64,000 bases of DNA, taken from the NCBI RefSeq assembly GCF_011759605.1, contig NZ_JAAOYX010000001.1, positions 620,001 to 684,000 on the forward strand. The letters are read 5' to 3'. Position numbers and translations under genes: made by a program. A model generated the notes under the pieces. That model ran no database searches, was not told where the DNA came from, and saw nothing but the letters and a program-made list of their open reading frames with translations. Shown here in pieces: positions 19,678 to 28,564 of the stretch. Within the stretch, counting starts at the first letter, position 1, and the number at the start of each line of letters is the position of its first letter. This stretch comes from Luteibacter sp. SG786. Its GTDB lineage: Bacteria > Pseudomonadota > Gammaproteobacteria > Xanthomonadales > Rhodanobacteraceae.

Positions 19678-22416
19678 TCAGAACAACCCCAGCGGCAGCG
19701 CCAGCATGTCGACCACGAAGCCGTCATGGTCCGACGAGCCGATGGCCTTCTGCACACCCGTGGCGGACGCCGAATCGTCGATCGTCTGCACGGGTGCGTC
19801 GAGGTTGCCGCGGCCGTACTGCATCTGCAGGAAGAGGCCACGTGCCACGGTGTTCAGCAACGCATGGTCCAGCACCTGGTGGGTGGGCACCTTGCGGGGG
19901 CCTTCGCCCTGGATGTTGCCGAAGTTCTCGGTGAACAGGAACGAGTAGCGGTCCTGCGCCAGTACCGAGTCCACGGCATTCCAGAGCGTCGGCTTCACGA
20001 GGTTCTTGCCGAGTTTCAGCAGGTTCTGGCTATCGTCGTACTTGCCCGAGATGAGGCCCACCACGTCGGTGAAGCCGTCGCTGAACTGGTAGGCGTTGAA
20101 GTCGCCTACCACCAGCAGCGGTGCGAGCAGGTTCTTCCTGTCCGTCTGGATCGCCTGCACCTGCGTAGCCAGCGATTTAGCCTGGAGGAAGCGCTTCTCG
20201 CGGTCGCGCTCAGCGGTCGGGCCGGTCTTGTCCACGTTCTGCCGTGCCTTCGGATGCACCGAGATCACGTTGATCCGCATGCGTCCCACGATCGACGGCA
20301 CGTCGGCGGTAAGCAGCAGGGGCGGGTGGTCGTGCACGAACGCGGTCTGGTCGCCGTCCTGCCAGGTTTCGTCGGCACCGAGCTGGCGCACGGAGAGCAC
20401 ACGAACGCGATCGGTGCGAACGAGGAAGCCCACGTTGATGCCGCTGGGATCGTGGCCCGGCTGGAGGAACGCCTCGTACTGCGCCGGATAGTCGTCACCC
20501 AGCTGCTTCGCGAGGCCTTGCAGCACCTGCAGGCTCTTCACCTCTTCCACGGAGAGGATGTCCGGCAGCTTCAGCACGCTACCGATATAGGCCGACAGCC
20601 GCTGGGTCTTGAGCTTCACCTCGTCGGCGGTCGGCTCGGTGTCGCCACCGCTGCAGGTATAGGTGGTGTTGAACTCCGTATCGCAGAAGCGCTCGGTGTT
20701 GAACGCGCCGACGCGAACCGCGTAGAACGGCCGCGAATCCACCACGCGCGGTAGTGTCGCTGCCTTCTTGATCGCGATGGAGGTCGGGATGAAGGTGTAT
20801 GCGCCGAACGCATACGACATCACGCCTTCCGCGCGGAAGGTGGTGCCGGCGTTGAACGGCGTATTCGGAGCCACGGCGCCGAAGTCCGCGGTGTTCATCT
20901 TGAATACCTGCGGGTTGCCCGACCAGTTGGGCAGGTTCACGCCCTCCGGTACCGGAACGGTATAGCGCACGCCCGGTTCGCGCAGCGACCGCTTGCCATT
21001 GGCGGTGATGTACACCTCGGCGAAGGGTTCGTTGCTGAAGCGCAGGTTGCCGGTGGTGATCATGCCGTTGTCGATCGAGACGCGCATGCCCACGTAGCAC
21101 TGGAAGTTCGTCTCGCCGCAGGACAGCGCATTCGGGTCCGACGAAGGCACCTTGTCGCCAAAAACGACGGCCTTGGGCAGACGCACACCGCGCTGCGTGG
21201 TCGTGATCTGGGCGTTCTTCAGTTCCGGCAGGTTGAAATAGTTGTCGACGGTGGCTTCCACGTCGACCATGTCGCCAGCCTTCACCGTCGGCGCGCTGCT
21301 GGTGAACACGTAGATGCCGTTGGACGTAAGGCGATCGTCGTCGGCGCGGCTGTCCGGCGTCTGCATGGTGAAGCCCGCGGGTCCCACGGCGGTGACGATG
21401 TTTCCGTGTGTGGCCACGCGCTTGCCGAGCAGCGGCGATACCTGGCCGCGCCCCGTGACCTGCCAGATCTCGGCGGCAACGGGAATCTCGTTGAGGATGG
21501 CACCGACGGCCGAACCCTTGGCGATCGTGACATCGCCGCCGGTGGCGTCGCTCAGGTTGACGCGGAAGGCCTTGTCGGGACCGGCGGCTTTCGCACCGTG
21601 CACGTTGACGTTGAACGTCGTGCTCGTGCTGCCGGCCGGAATGGTGACGGTCGTGTTGACGGCGTCGTAATCTCCGGCGGCCACGGTCGCGGTGTCGTCG
21701 GCGGTCGCGGCATGCACGGAGATGTCGGTGGAGGCCGCTTCGCTCAGCGACACCGTGAACGGCATGGGCTGGTCGTCGCCATTGCGCACGCTGACCGTGG
21801 CGTCGGCGATCGAAAGGCTCAGGCCCTGGACCGTGCACGGCGACGTGCTGGCGCGCGGCGAGGTCGGTGCCACCTTTACCCAGTCGGCCGAGTTGTCGCC
21901 GCTGTTTTGCGGCAGGCCTGCACCGTTGACCTTGCGCCCGTAGCCCTGGTCCGCGTTCGCACTGCCCAGACTGACGAGCGGCGTGCCTTGCTTGTACGCC
22001 GAGCCGGCGCTCAAACCCACCTGATCGACGATCGTCCCGGCGGCGTTCAAAAGGGCAAGGCCGCCGTCGTCGGTGATGCCAGTGGAATACTTCAGGTCGG
22101 GAGTCACGGCGCCCGAGTAACCGGACGAGCCGCCGTTCGCCAACAGCAGGAAACATCCCGGAGCTACGGATGTGCCGGCGGGGAAGGTGAAGCGGGTGCC
22201 GGTGGTGCCGCTGGCGTTGGAAGCGTTTAACTTATAGCCGGAAACGTCCAGTGCGGCCGTACCGGTGTTCTGTACTTCCACGAATTCGTCGTTGCCGCCG
22301 CTGGGGCCGCGAACGCGGAATTGCGTGATGGAAAGGTCCGCCGCCTGCAGCGGCAGAACGGTCAGAAGGCCCGCCAGCGCCGCCCATGAGGCACGCCGTG
22401 AAGTCGTGGAACGCAT
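19678..22416 (-). CDS. Secreted LTD / Calx-beta / endonuclease-exonuclease-phosphatase protein
   Basis: A 912-residue exported protein. A signal peptide (MRSTTSRRASWAALAGLL to about residue 27) is followed by a lamin-tail domain (about 28-150, NDEFVEVQNTG), a Calx-beta-like repeat (about 190-300), a nucleic-acid-binding OB-type region (about 310-440) and a C-terminal EEP nuclease domain (about 575-912). The EEP residues are visible: Glu in LSVEEVKSL, Asp-Asn in VVGDFNAYQF, and Asp-His in GSSDHDGFVVD. It resembles extracellular nucleases of the ExeM/NucH type, which digest environmental or biofilm DNA. The ATG at 22416 is chosen because the signal peptide starts there. Only Cys pairs in the nuclease part suggest disulfides. 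Confidence 0.85.
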   Translation of the reverse strand: MRSTTSRRASWAALAGLLTVLPLQAADLSITQFRVRGPSGGNDEFVEVQNTGTAALDVSGYKLNASNASGTTGTRFTFPAGTSVAPGCFLLLANGGSSGYSGAVTPDLKYSTGITDDGGLALLNAAGTIVDQVGLSAGSAYKQGTPLVSLGSANADQGYGRKVNGAGLPQNSGDNSADWVKVAPTSPRASTSPCTVQGLSLSIADATVSVRNGDDQPMPFTVSLSEAASTDISVHAATADDTATVAAGDYDAVNTTVTIPAGSTSTTFNVNVHGAKAAGPDKAFRVNLSDATGGDVTIAKGSAVGAILNEIPVAAEIWQVTGRGQVSPLLGKRVATHGNIVTAVGPAGFTMQTPDSRADDDRLTSNGIYVFTSSAPTVKAGDMVDVEATVDNYFNLPELKNAQITTTQRGVRLPKAVVFGDKVPSSDPNALSCGETNFQCYVGMRVSIDNGMITTGNLRFSNEPFAEVYITANGKRSLREPGVRYTVPVPEGVNLPNWSGNPQVFKMNTADFGAVAPNTPFNAGTTFRAEGVMSYAFGAYTFIPTSIAIKKAATLPRVVDSRPFYAVRVGAFNTERFCDTEFNTTYTCSGGDTEPTADEVKLKTQRLSAYIGSVLKLPDILSVEEVKSLQVLQGLAKQLGDDYPAQYEAFLQPGHDPSGINVGFLVRTDRVRVLSVRQLGADETWQDGDQTAFVHDHPPLLLTADVPSIVGRMRINVISVHPKARQNVDKTGPTAERDREKRFLQAKSLATQVQAIQTDRKNLLAPLLVVGDFNAYQFSDGFTDVVGLISGKYDDSQNLLKLGKNLVKPTLWNAVDSVLAQDRYSFLFTENFGNIQGEGPRKVPTHQVLDHALLNTVARGLFLQMQYGRGNLDAPVQTIDDSASATGVQKAIGSSDHDGFVVDMLALPLGLF

Positions 22417-22562
22417 TCGATGTCCCCTCGAGTCGTTGGTTGCGTGCGACCCGAAAGCGCCTCGCATCCCCTGCGCGGCGTTCCCCCTGACGAGCCCACC
22501 CGCCGAGTGTGCCCCGAATTTGTGACAGCGGGATGTGACGGAGCCGACGAAGTTCGGGCCGG

Positions 22563-23201
22563 TCAGCTCGCTTTCTGCTTCGTGCCGAAGATCTTGTCGC
22601 CCGCATCGCCCAGGCCGGGGAGGATGTAGCCCAGTTCATTGAGGCGGTCGTCGATGGAGGCCACGTAGATCTCAATGTCGGGGTGCGCGGCCTCGATACG
22701 CTTCAGGCCCTCCGGTGCGGCCACGAGGAACAGGCCCTTGATCTTCCTGGCCCCCGCCGCCTTGAGCATGTCCACCGTGGCGACGAGCGTACCGGCCGTG
22801 GCCAGCATCGGATCCACGATGAGTGCCGTGCGCTCGGCCATGCCGCCGCTCAGTTTTTCGTAATACGCCACCGGCTCCAGGGTTTCCTCGTCGCGTTGGA
22901 TGCCCACGACGCTGACCTTGGCCGAGGGGATCAGCTCCAGCACGCCCGAGAGCATGCCCAGGCCGGCGCGGAGGATCGGTACGATGGTGACCTTCTTGCC
23001 CTTGATGTGGGTGACCTCGACGGGGCCCGCCCAACCCTCGATGGTCTTGCACTCCGTCTCCATGTCGGCCGTTGCTTCGTAGGTGAGCAAGGCGGCGACT
23101 TCGGACGCCAGTTCGCGAAATTCCTTCGTGCTTATCCCGGCCCGGCGCATCAGGCCGAGCTTGTGCTGGATAAGGGGATGACGAACTTCGACGATTTTCA
23201 T
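22563..23201 (-). CDS. upp: Uracil phosphoribosyltransferase
   Basis: A 212-residue salvage enzyme converting uracil and PRPP to UMP. Motifs are [16 protein letters not shown] at the start, [28 protein letters not shown] (PRPP loop) and [17 protein letters not shown] (uracil binding). The ATG at 23201 fits the family start; upstream sequence in frame is partly REP repeat and is not coding. Confidence 0.96.
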   Translation of the reverse strand: MKIVEVRHPLIQHKLGLMRRAGISTKEFRELASEVAALLTYEATADMETECKTIEGWAGPVEVTHIKGKKVTIVPILRAGLGMLSGVLELIPSAKVSVVGIQRDEETLEPVAYYEKLSGGMAERTALIVDPMLATAGTLVATVDMLKAAGARKIKGLFLVAAPEGLKRIEAAHPDIEIYVASIDDRLNELGYILPGLGDAGDKIFGTKQKAS

Positions 23202-23264
23202 GGGGGCGGGTTTCGCATGGCGATGACCCGCGTATTGTCGCACCTGCCTTGGGACGGGGACACC

Positions 23265-23346
23265 TGTGGGAGCCGCTTCAGCGGCGATTCCGCGGCAGCG
23301 GGCATGCTGGCCGCAAGCACCCATCGCCGCTGAAGCGGCTCCCACA
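23265..23346. repeat. REP doublet, copy 4
   Basis: An 82-base element with GCCGCTTCAGCGGC hairpins at both ends, between the upp start and the end of the PsiF-like gene. Confidence 0.85.
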
Positions 23347-23411
23347 CAAAGCCGGCTGTGTACGGGCGAGGTATGCCTCCGGCCGCATTCGCGCCTTTGG
23401 CGCCCGGCGAA

Positions 23412-23723
23412 TCAGTGCTTCAGACAACTGCTCATGAAGCTCTTCCGCTCGTCGCCCTTCAGGCCCTTCGCGGACGCGTCGGCATTGCACGACTTCATCC
23501 TTTCCTGCGGCGACGACTTTGCCGGCTGCTCGCCCTTGAGGCAGCTGCTCATGAAGGCTTTTCGTTCGTCGCCCACCTTCCCCGAGGCCTGCGAGTTGCA
23601 GGTGCTCATCCGCTGTTGCTGCGGGGTCAGGTCTTTCTTTGCGGGCATCTGCTGCGCGGCAACGGTGCCGGCGGCGAAAAGGAACAGGGAAGCGACGGCA
23701 AGGACACGGAGTTGCGTACGCAT
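23412..23723 (-). CDS. PsiF-like repeat protein, exported
   Basis: A 103-residue protein with a signal peptide (to about residue 24, ending GTVAAQQ) and two PsiF repeats. The first reads MSTCNSQASGKVGDERKAFM then SSCLKG; the second is MKSCNADASAKGLKGDERKS then SSCLKH. Each repeat has two cysteines, probably disulfide bonded in the periplasm. PsiF is phosphate-starvation-induced in E. coli but has no known biochemical role; no Pho box was recognised here. Confidence 0.85.
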   Translation of the reverse strand: MRTQLRVLAVASLFLFAAGTVAAQQMPAKKDLTPQQQRMSTCNSQASGKVGDERKAFMSSCLKGEQPAKSSPQERMKSCNADASAKGLKGDERKSFMSSCLKH

Positions 23724-23823
23724 GGCAAACCCTCGACGTGAAGCCGGGCGAATCCGGCCGGTGGAGCTTACCGCGACTGCGTCATCGCCGCTTTTCCACT
23801 CCCGGCAGACGAGAGTGGCTTTG

Positions 23824-23906
23824 TGTGGGAGCCGCTTCAGCGGCGATGGGTGCTCGCGGCAGGGTTGCCCGCTGCCGCGGGATCGCCGGCAAAGCCGGCT
23901 CCCACA
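23824..23906. repeat. REP doublet, copy 5
   Basis: An 83-base element with a GCCGCTTCAGCGGC hairpin on the left and a GCCGGCAAAGCCGGC hairpin on the right, 29 bases past the end of the aminotransferase gene. Confidence 0.85.
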
Positions 23907-23934
23907 AAGGTTCCTGGCCCCAAGAGACTGGCGA

Positions 23935-25431
23935 TCACGCCGCCTTGGTCGAAGCCCGGCGGGGGCCTTCCTTCAGCGCGTGGCGGATCTCTTCCACGAT
24001 CAGGTCCACTTCCGCGCTGGTAACGCGGAAGTGCGGCGTGAAGCGCAGCGAGTTGGCACCCCCGTGAATCACGCCGATGCCACGCTCGCGCATGTATTCC
24101 TCGGTGGAACCTTCGCCGTAACACTTGAATTCGGGCGCCAGCTCGCAGGAGAACAGCAGGCCGGTGCCCTGCACCTTGGTGATGAGCCCGCCGAGTTCGC
24201 TCTTGAGGGCTTCGAGCTTCCTCAGGAATTCCTGGCCCTTCTCGCGAATGTTCGTGCGGACGTCGTCGGTCAGTTCATTCAGCGTGGCCACGGCGACGTC
24301 GAGCGCGCGCGGGTTAGCGGTCATCGTGTTGCCGTAGATACCCTTGCGGTACAGTCCCGCCACGCGCTCGGTCACGGCCAGCACCGACAGCGGATACTGC
24401 CCGGCGTTGAGCGCCTTCGAGAAGGTTTCCATGTCCGGTGCTTCCATCGATTCGAAGCCCGGGTAGTCCACGATGGACAGCACGCCGTGCGCGCGCAGGC
24501 CGGCCTGGATCGAATCGACAAGCAGCAGCGTGCCGTGCTCGCGGGTGAGCTCGCGCGCCGCCGCGTAGAACTCCGGCGTGACCGCGCGGCCCGGATCGCC
24601 TTCGCCCATCACCGGCTCGAGGAACATCGCCTCGATGAACCAGCCCTGGCGATCGGCCTCGGCAAACGCGGCCTTCAACTGGGCCACGTTGTACGGTTCC
24701 ACCGTGATCAGCGTGTCCTCGTTGCGGAAGCTGGCGAGGTGCTGCTGGTAGTTGCGGCGGGAGGAATCCGAATAGAGCGCGGGACGCTCGGTGCGGCCGT
24801 GGAACGCGCCCTTGACGGCCAGACGCTTGATGGTTTGACCGGCATGCCGCGCGCCCGGGTCGGTCATGAGACGTGCGTTCACGTCGGCGATGCGTCCCGC
24901 CAGCGTGACCGATTCGGAGCCTGAATTCAGACAAAGGAAGTGCGAGTAGGGGCTGCCGCCGCGGTTGCGGCCGAGTTCCTTGCGCAGCGCTTCCGAAAGG
25001 CGCAACTGCGAGACGTTGGCCGTCATGACGTTGGCCATGACCTGCGGCCGGGACATCGCTTCGAGCACGTGCTTCGGGTTGTGCCCGAAGCCGAGCATGC
25101 CGTAGCCACCGTCGTCGTGCAGCACGGCGCCCTTCAGCGTGACGATCCACGGACCGCGCGCCGCAGCCGGCATGTAAGGATTCACGCCGTCGTCGGGATA
25201 GAAATTGACGAGGCCCGACTGCGCGCGATGGATCTGCTCCGCTTCGTCGAGGCGGAGGAAATCGGCCATGTCGTTGCGCAGGGCACGGTGGTAGGCCACG
25301 GCGTCCTCGATGGCCTCGACGAGCGAAGCGTCGGTGGCCGCGAAGCGTGTGATGGTGGCGTCCGGCAGGCCGCGCGTACGCGGCGCACCGCCGAAGTCGC
25401 GCAACTCACGCAAAAGACCGATGACGTCCAT
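23935..25431 (-). CDS. Class III PLP-dependent aminotransferase
   Basis: A 498-residue fold-type I enzyme. The PLP lysine is in METFSKALNAGQYPLS, the cofactor Asp in LLLVDSIQAGLRAHG (the usual VDEVQTG box), and SGSESVTLAGR corresponds to the phosphate-binding NSG.E motif. The first 100 residues before the catalytic domain are longer than in ornithine or acetylornithine aminotransferases, so the substrate is not assigned. AGAGGAG lies 6 bases before the ATG. It is divergent from the ABC operon. Confidence 0.85.
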   Translation of the reverse strand: MDVIGLLRELRDFGGAPRTRGLPDATITRFAATDASLVEAIEDAVAYHRALRNDMADFLRLDEAEQIHRAQSGLVNFYPDDGVNPYMPAAARGPWIVTLKGAVLHDDGGYGMLGFGHNPKHVLEAMSRPQVMANVMTANVSQLRLSEALRKELGRNRGGSPYSHFLCLNSGSESVTLAGRIADVNARLMTDPGARHAGQTIKRLAVKGAFHGRTERPALYSDSSRRNYQQHLASFRNEDTLITVEPYNVAQLKAAFAEADRQGWFIEAMFLEPVMGEGDPGRAVTPEFYAAARELTREHGTLLLVDSIQAGLRAHGVLSIVDYPGFESMEAPDMETFSKALNAGQYPLSVLAVTERVAGLYRKGIYGNTMTANPRALDVAVATLNELTDDVRTNIREKGQEFLRKLEALKSELGGLITKVQGTGLLFSCELAPEFKCYGEGSTEEYMRERGIGVIHGGANSLRFTPHFRVTSAEVDLIVEEIRHALKEGPRRASTKAA

Positions 25432-25489
25432 AAACCACTCCTCTCACTGGTGACGCGGCACTGATGGCAACGATCCCTTAAGAGGCCGC

Positions 25490-25518
25490 TAAGTATCTAT
25501 ATGTAAAGGGATTATCAA
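25490..25518 (-). promoter_or_regulatory. Candidate promoter of the aminotransferase gene
   Basis: On the minus strand TTGATA (25513-25518) is followed after 17 bases by TACTTA (25490-25495), inside an AT-rich patch unusual for this genome. The -10 match is poor and other registers are possible. Confidence 0.35.
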
Positions 25519-25556
25519 CCCAGCATAGCACGCGCATTTTGGCGGCGTAACCCCCG

Positions 25557-25572
25557 GGTGACGCTTGTCACA
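25557..25572. promoter_or_regulatory. CRP/Clp-like site upstream of the ABC-kinase operon
   Basis: GGTGA-CGCTTG-TCACA differs from TGTGA-N6-TCACA at one base. It is centred about 80 bases upstream of the ABC ATPase ATG. TTGTCA inside it could also serve as a -35 box. Confidence 0.4.
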
Positions 25573-25643
25573 TGCGCACAATGACGCAAGCGACTGCCGC
25601 CAATGGCTTGCGTAGGAATATGTTGCGCTGCAAGGAGGGGACC

Positions 25644-26552
25644 ATGAACGACACCCGCATTGCACGCCTCGTCAAAGCCCGCAAGAGCTACGGCGCCATT
25701 ACCGCACTGGACGGCATCGACCTCGACGTCCACCGCGGGGAAATCCTGGCTTTGCTCGGCCCCAACGGCGCGGGCAAGAGCACCAGCATCGCTCTGCTTC
25801 TGGGGCTCCACCGCCCGGACGGCGGCACTGCCACCCTGTTCGACAAGGATCCCCAGGACATCGACGCCCGCCGCCGTATTGGCGTGATGCTGCAGGCGGC
25901 CAACCTGCCGGCCACGCTGAAGGTGGGCGAGCTGCTCCGCTTGACCGCGAGCTACTACCCCGAGCCGCGACCCGTGACGGAGTGCGCGGCGCTGGCGGGT
26001 ATCACGGACCTGCTGTCGCGCCGGTACGGCGCGCTGTCGGGCGGTCAGCAGCGCCGGGTGCAGTTCGCCCTGGCGATGGCCGGCCGGCCCGACATCCTCT
26101 TTCTCGACGAACCGACCGTCGGCATGGACATCGATGCACGGCAGTCGCTTTGGGTGTCCATTCGCCAGCTGGTTTCCGAAGGTTGTGCGGTGGTGCTCAC
26201 CACTCACTACCTCGAAGAGGCAGAGGCATTGGCGGATCGCGTCTGCGTGATCGCGAAGGGGCGCGTGGTGTCCGAGGGAAGCGTGGACGCCTTGCGCGCG
26301 CACGTTTCGTTGCGCCGGATTCGCTGCGTTACCTCCCTGGCAATCGAGGCGTTGCAGGCATGGCCGGACGTGGTTTCGGTGGACACGAAGCAGGGCCGGA
26401 CGGTTATCGCCACCGCGCAGGCGGAAGCCGTGGTGCGGCGGCTCCTCGATGCCGATCCCGGTCTTTCCGAACTGGAGGTGCAGCGCGCCGGACTTGCCGA
26501 GGCCTTCCAGGAAATCACGCGCGACACCGAAGCCCTTCAGGAGGCCGCATGA
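25644..26552 (+). CDS. ABC transporter ATP-binding protein
   Basis: A 302-residue ATPase: Walker A GPNGAGKST (near 42), Q-loop VMLQAAN, signature LSGGQQRR, Walker B ILFLDEP and the switch His in VVLTTHYLEEAE. The type (CcmA/YhaQ, ABC-2 exporters) fits export of a drug, lipid or peptide. AGGAGGGG lies 5 bases before the chosen ATG. The stop overlaps the permease start (ATGA). It heads a five-gene operon with two sensor kinases and a regulator. Confidence 0.93.
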   Translation: MNDTRIARLVKARKSYGAITALDGIDLDVHRGEILALLGPNGAGKSTSIALLLGLHRPDGGTATLFDKDPQDIDARRRIGVMLQAANLPATLKVGELLRLTASYYPEPRPVTECAALAGITDLLSRRYGALSGGQQRRVQFALAMAGRPDILFLDEPTVGMDIDARQSLWVSIRQLVSEGCAVVLTTHYLEEAEALADRVCVIAKGRVVSEGSVDALRAHVSLRRIRCVTSLAIEALQAWPDVVSVDTKQGRTVIATAQAEAVVRRLLDADPGLSELEVQRAGLAEAFQEITRDTEALQEAA

Positions 26553-27328
26553 GCACGATCGAGAGCACAGCCACACCCGCCATGACCGCGGCACGCGTGA
26601 TTGCTGCCTACGTGGAGGAAGCGAGGGCAGAGTGTCTTCGCTACCTGCGCAATCCCGGCTTCCTGTTGCCGACGCTACTGTTCCCGTCGGTGTTCTATGT
26701 GATGTTCGGGATCTTCCTCGCCCATGCGAACAGCGCCGATGCGCCCCGGTACCTCCTGGCCTCGTACGGTACATTCGGGGTCATGGCGCCCGGCTTGTTC
26801 GGTTTTGGCGTCTCTTTGGCGCTGGAGCGCGATACGGGCCTGCTTACACTGAAACGCGCGCTCCCCATGCCGCCCGGCGCCTACCTGCTCGGCAAGATGT
26901 GCATGGCCTTGCTGGTCGCGGCGATCGTGTCGGTCATCTTGTTGTGCCTTGCGATCTTCGTCGCGGGCGTGCAGTTGCCGGCGTGGCGCATCGGCGGATT
27001 TTTCCTGCTCGAAGTGCTCGGCGTGCTTCCGTTCGCCGCCCTTGGGCTGCTGGTGGGAACGCTGGTGAAGGGACAGGGCGCCCCGGGTGTGATCAACCTC
27101 ATCTATCTGCCGATGGCATTCCTCTCTGGTCTGTGGTTTCCGCTGCCCGTGATGCCGGCCTTCCTGCAAGCGATCGCACCGCTCTGGCCGGCTTACCATC
27201 TAAACCAGCTGGCGCTCTCCGCGGTGGGCCTCGGCCAGGGTGGCGAGGCGCTCCACGTGGCCGTGCTCGCCGGCTTCACGGTGGCCTTCGTGGCCATTGC
27301 CACGCGTCGCCTGCGCCGCCACGGTTGA
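26549..27328 (+). CDS. ABC-2 type transporter permease
   Basis: A 259-residue inner-membrane protein with six hydrophobic segments. The ABC-2 core includes LRYLRNPGFLLPTLLFP near the start and NLIYLPMAFLSGLWFPL, the typical conserved loop before the last segments. With the preceding ATPase it would form a half-size exporter working as a dimer. The start overlaps the ATPase stop; the next gene begins 6 bases after its stop. Confidence 0.92.
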   Translation: MSTIESTATPAMTAARVIAAYVEEARAECLRYLRNPGFLLPTLLFPSVFYVMFGIFLAHANSADAPRYLLASYGTFGVMAPGLFGFGVSLALERDTGLLTLKRALPMPPGAYLLGKMCMALLVAAIVSVILLCLAIFVAGVQLPAWRIGGFFLLEVLGVLPFAALGLLVGTLVKGQGAPGVINLIYLPMAFLSGLWFPLPVMPAFLQAIAPLWPAYHLNQLALSAVGLGQGGEALHVAVLAGFTVAFVAIATRRLRRHG

Positions 27329-27334
27329 AGTAGC

Positions 27335-28564
27335 ATGACCGCACGCCTTTTCTCGGATACACCCATGTCGCCCTCGTGGTTCAAGCCGACCCCGGACTCG
27401 CTCTGGAACCGCTTCCGCGAGCGGCCGAGACTGCGCTTCGCCAGCCTGGTGAACCTCGTATGGGCGGTATACGTGTTCGGCGACGTCATCTTCGCCAACG
27501 AACTCGGCCCCTGGTGGGGTCTGGCCACGGGTCTTTCGTTTCCCATCTTCCTGCTGCTGTATGCCGCGGCGTATACGCGGCCCTTGCGGCACGTGTCCTG
27601 GTACGCCGGCGGCGTGGCGCTGCTTGCGTACGCCACCCTGAATTTCAACCACAGCGCTGGCGGCACCTATGTGATCTACGCCTGCGCCATGCTCGGATTC
27701 GAAGGTGCACCGAAGAAGTGCATCGCCGGCATGGTCGCGGTCATCGGCGGCTTCGTGGGCGTGGCGTATTTTCTGGTGGGCTGGCCCATTCCCGTCATCG
27801 CCACCCTCTCGTTCATCGCCCTGTCGGTGGGCACGATCAACGTGGTCTACCGGTTCAACGCGCAGCGCGACGTGGAATTGAAGCTTTCGCACGACGAAGT
27901 GAGGCGCCTGGCGGCCACCGCGGAACGCGAGCGTATCGGCCGGGACTTGCACGACCTCCTGGGGCACACACTCTCGCTGATCACGTTGAAGCTGGAACTT
28001 TCCCGGCGCCTGTTCGACCGCGATGCCGATGCGGCCCGCCGCGAGATCGAAGAAGCCGAGCAGGTCGCGCGGCATGCGCTGGCCGAGGTGCGCTCTGCCG
28101 TGACCGGCATCCGTGCTTCCGGTGTCGTGGCCGAACTCGCTTCCGCCCGTCTCCTCCTGAACACCTCGATGATCGACTTCGTCTATCGCGCGGACGTGCC
28201 CGAACTGCCGCCACGCATGGACAACGAACTCGCCCTGGTCTTGCGTGAGGCCGTGACGAACATCCACCGCCATGCGGGAGCGTCGTTCGCGGAGGTGACC
28301 GTGAGCATGGACGACCGTGCCTGCACGATGACCATCGTGGACAACGGGCGGGGACTCGCAGGCAGCGAGGGGAACGGCATCTGCGGCATGCGCGAGCGGG
28401 TGCGCGCCCTTGGCGGCACGCTTGCCTTCGCCTCGGGCGCGGCGAAGGGAACGGTGGTGAACATTCAGGTGCCCCTGCTGCCTGCCGACCGGCGCCCGGC
28501 GTTGGTGGACATTCGGGCAGACGAAGGCCTGCCGTTCGGCGGCGACAACAGACTCGCCTCATGA
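27335..28564 (+). CDS. DesK-type sensor histidine kinase (first of two)
   Basis: A 409-residue kinase. About five membrane segments fill residues 35-170. A HisKA_3 dimerisation domain carries the phospho-acceptor His206 in RDLHDLLGHTLSLITLK, followed by a HATPase_c domain with REAVTNIHRHA (N box) and DNGRGL (G1). This is the DesK/LiaS class, which often senses membrane state or antibiotic damage and regulates an adjacent ABC exporter. It overlaps the second kinase by ATGA. A 40-residue tail follows the ATPase domain. Confidence 0.92.
   Translation: MTARLFSDTPMSPSWFKPTPDSLWNRFRERPRLRFASLVNLVWAVYVFGDVIFANELGPWWGLATGLSFPIFLLLYAAAYTRPLRHVSWYAGGVALLAYATLNFNHSAGGTYVIYACAMLGFEGAPKKCIAGMVAVIGGFVGVAYFLVGWPIPVIATLSFIALSVGTINVVYRFNAQRDVELKLSHDEVRRLAATAERERIGRDLHDLLGHTLSLITLKLELSRRLFDRDADAARREIEEAEQVARHALAEVRSAVTGIRASGVVAELASARLLLNTSMIDFVYRADVPELPPRMDNELALVLREAVTNIHRHAGASFAEVTVSMDDRACTMTIVDNGRGLAGSEGNGICGMRERVRALGGTLAFASGAAKGTVVNIQVPLLPADRRPALVDIRADEGLPFGGDNRLAS

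Noticed and set aside
23202-23345. N-terminal extension of Upp
   Set aside because: The translated extension ([10 protein letters not shown]) is REP repeat sequence; similar translations appear at other repeats.
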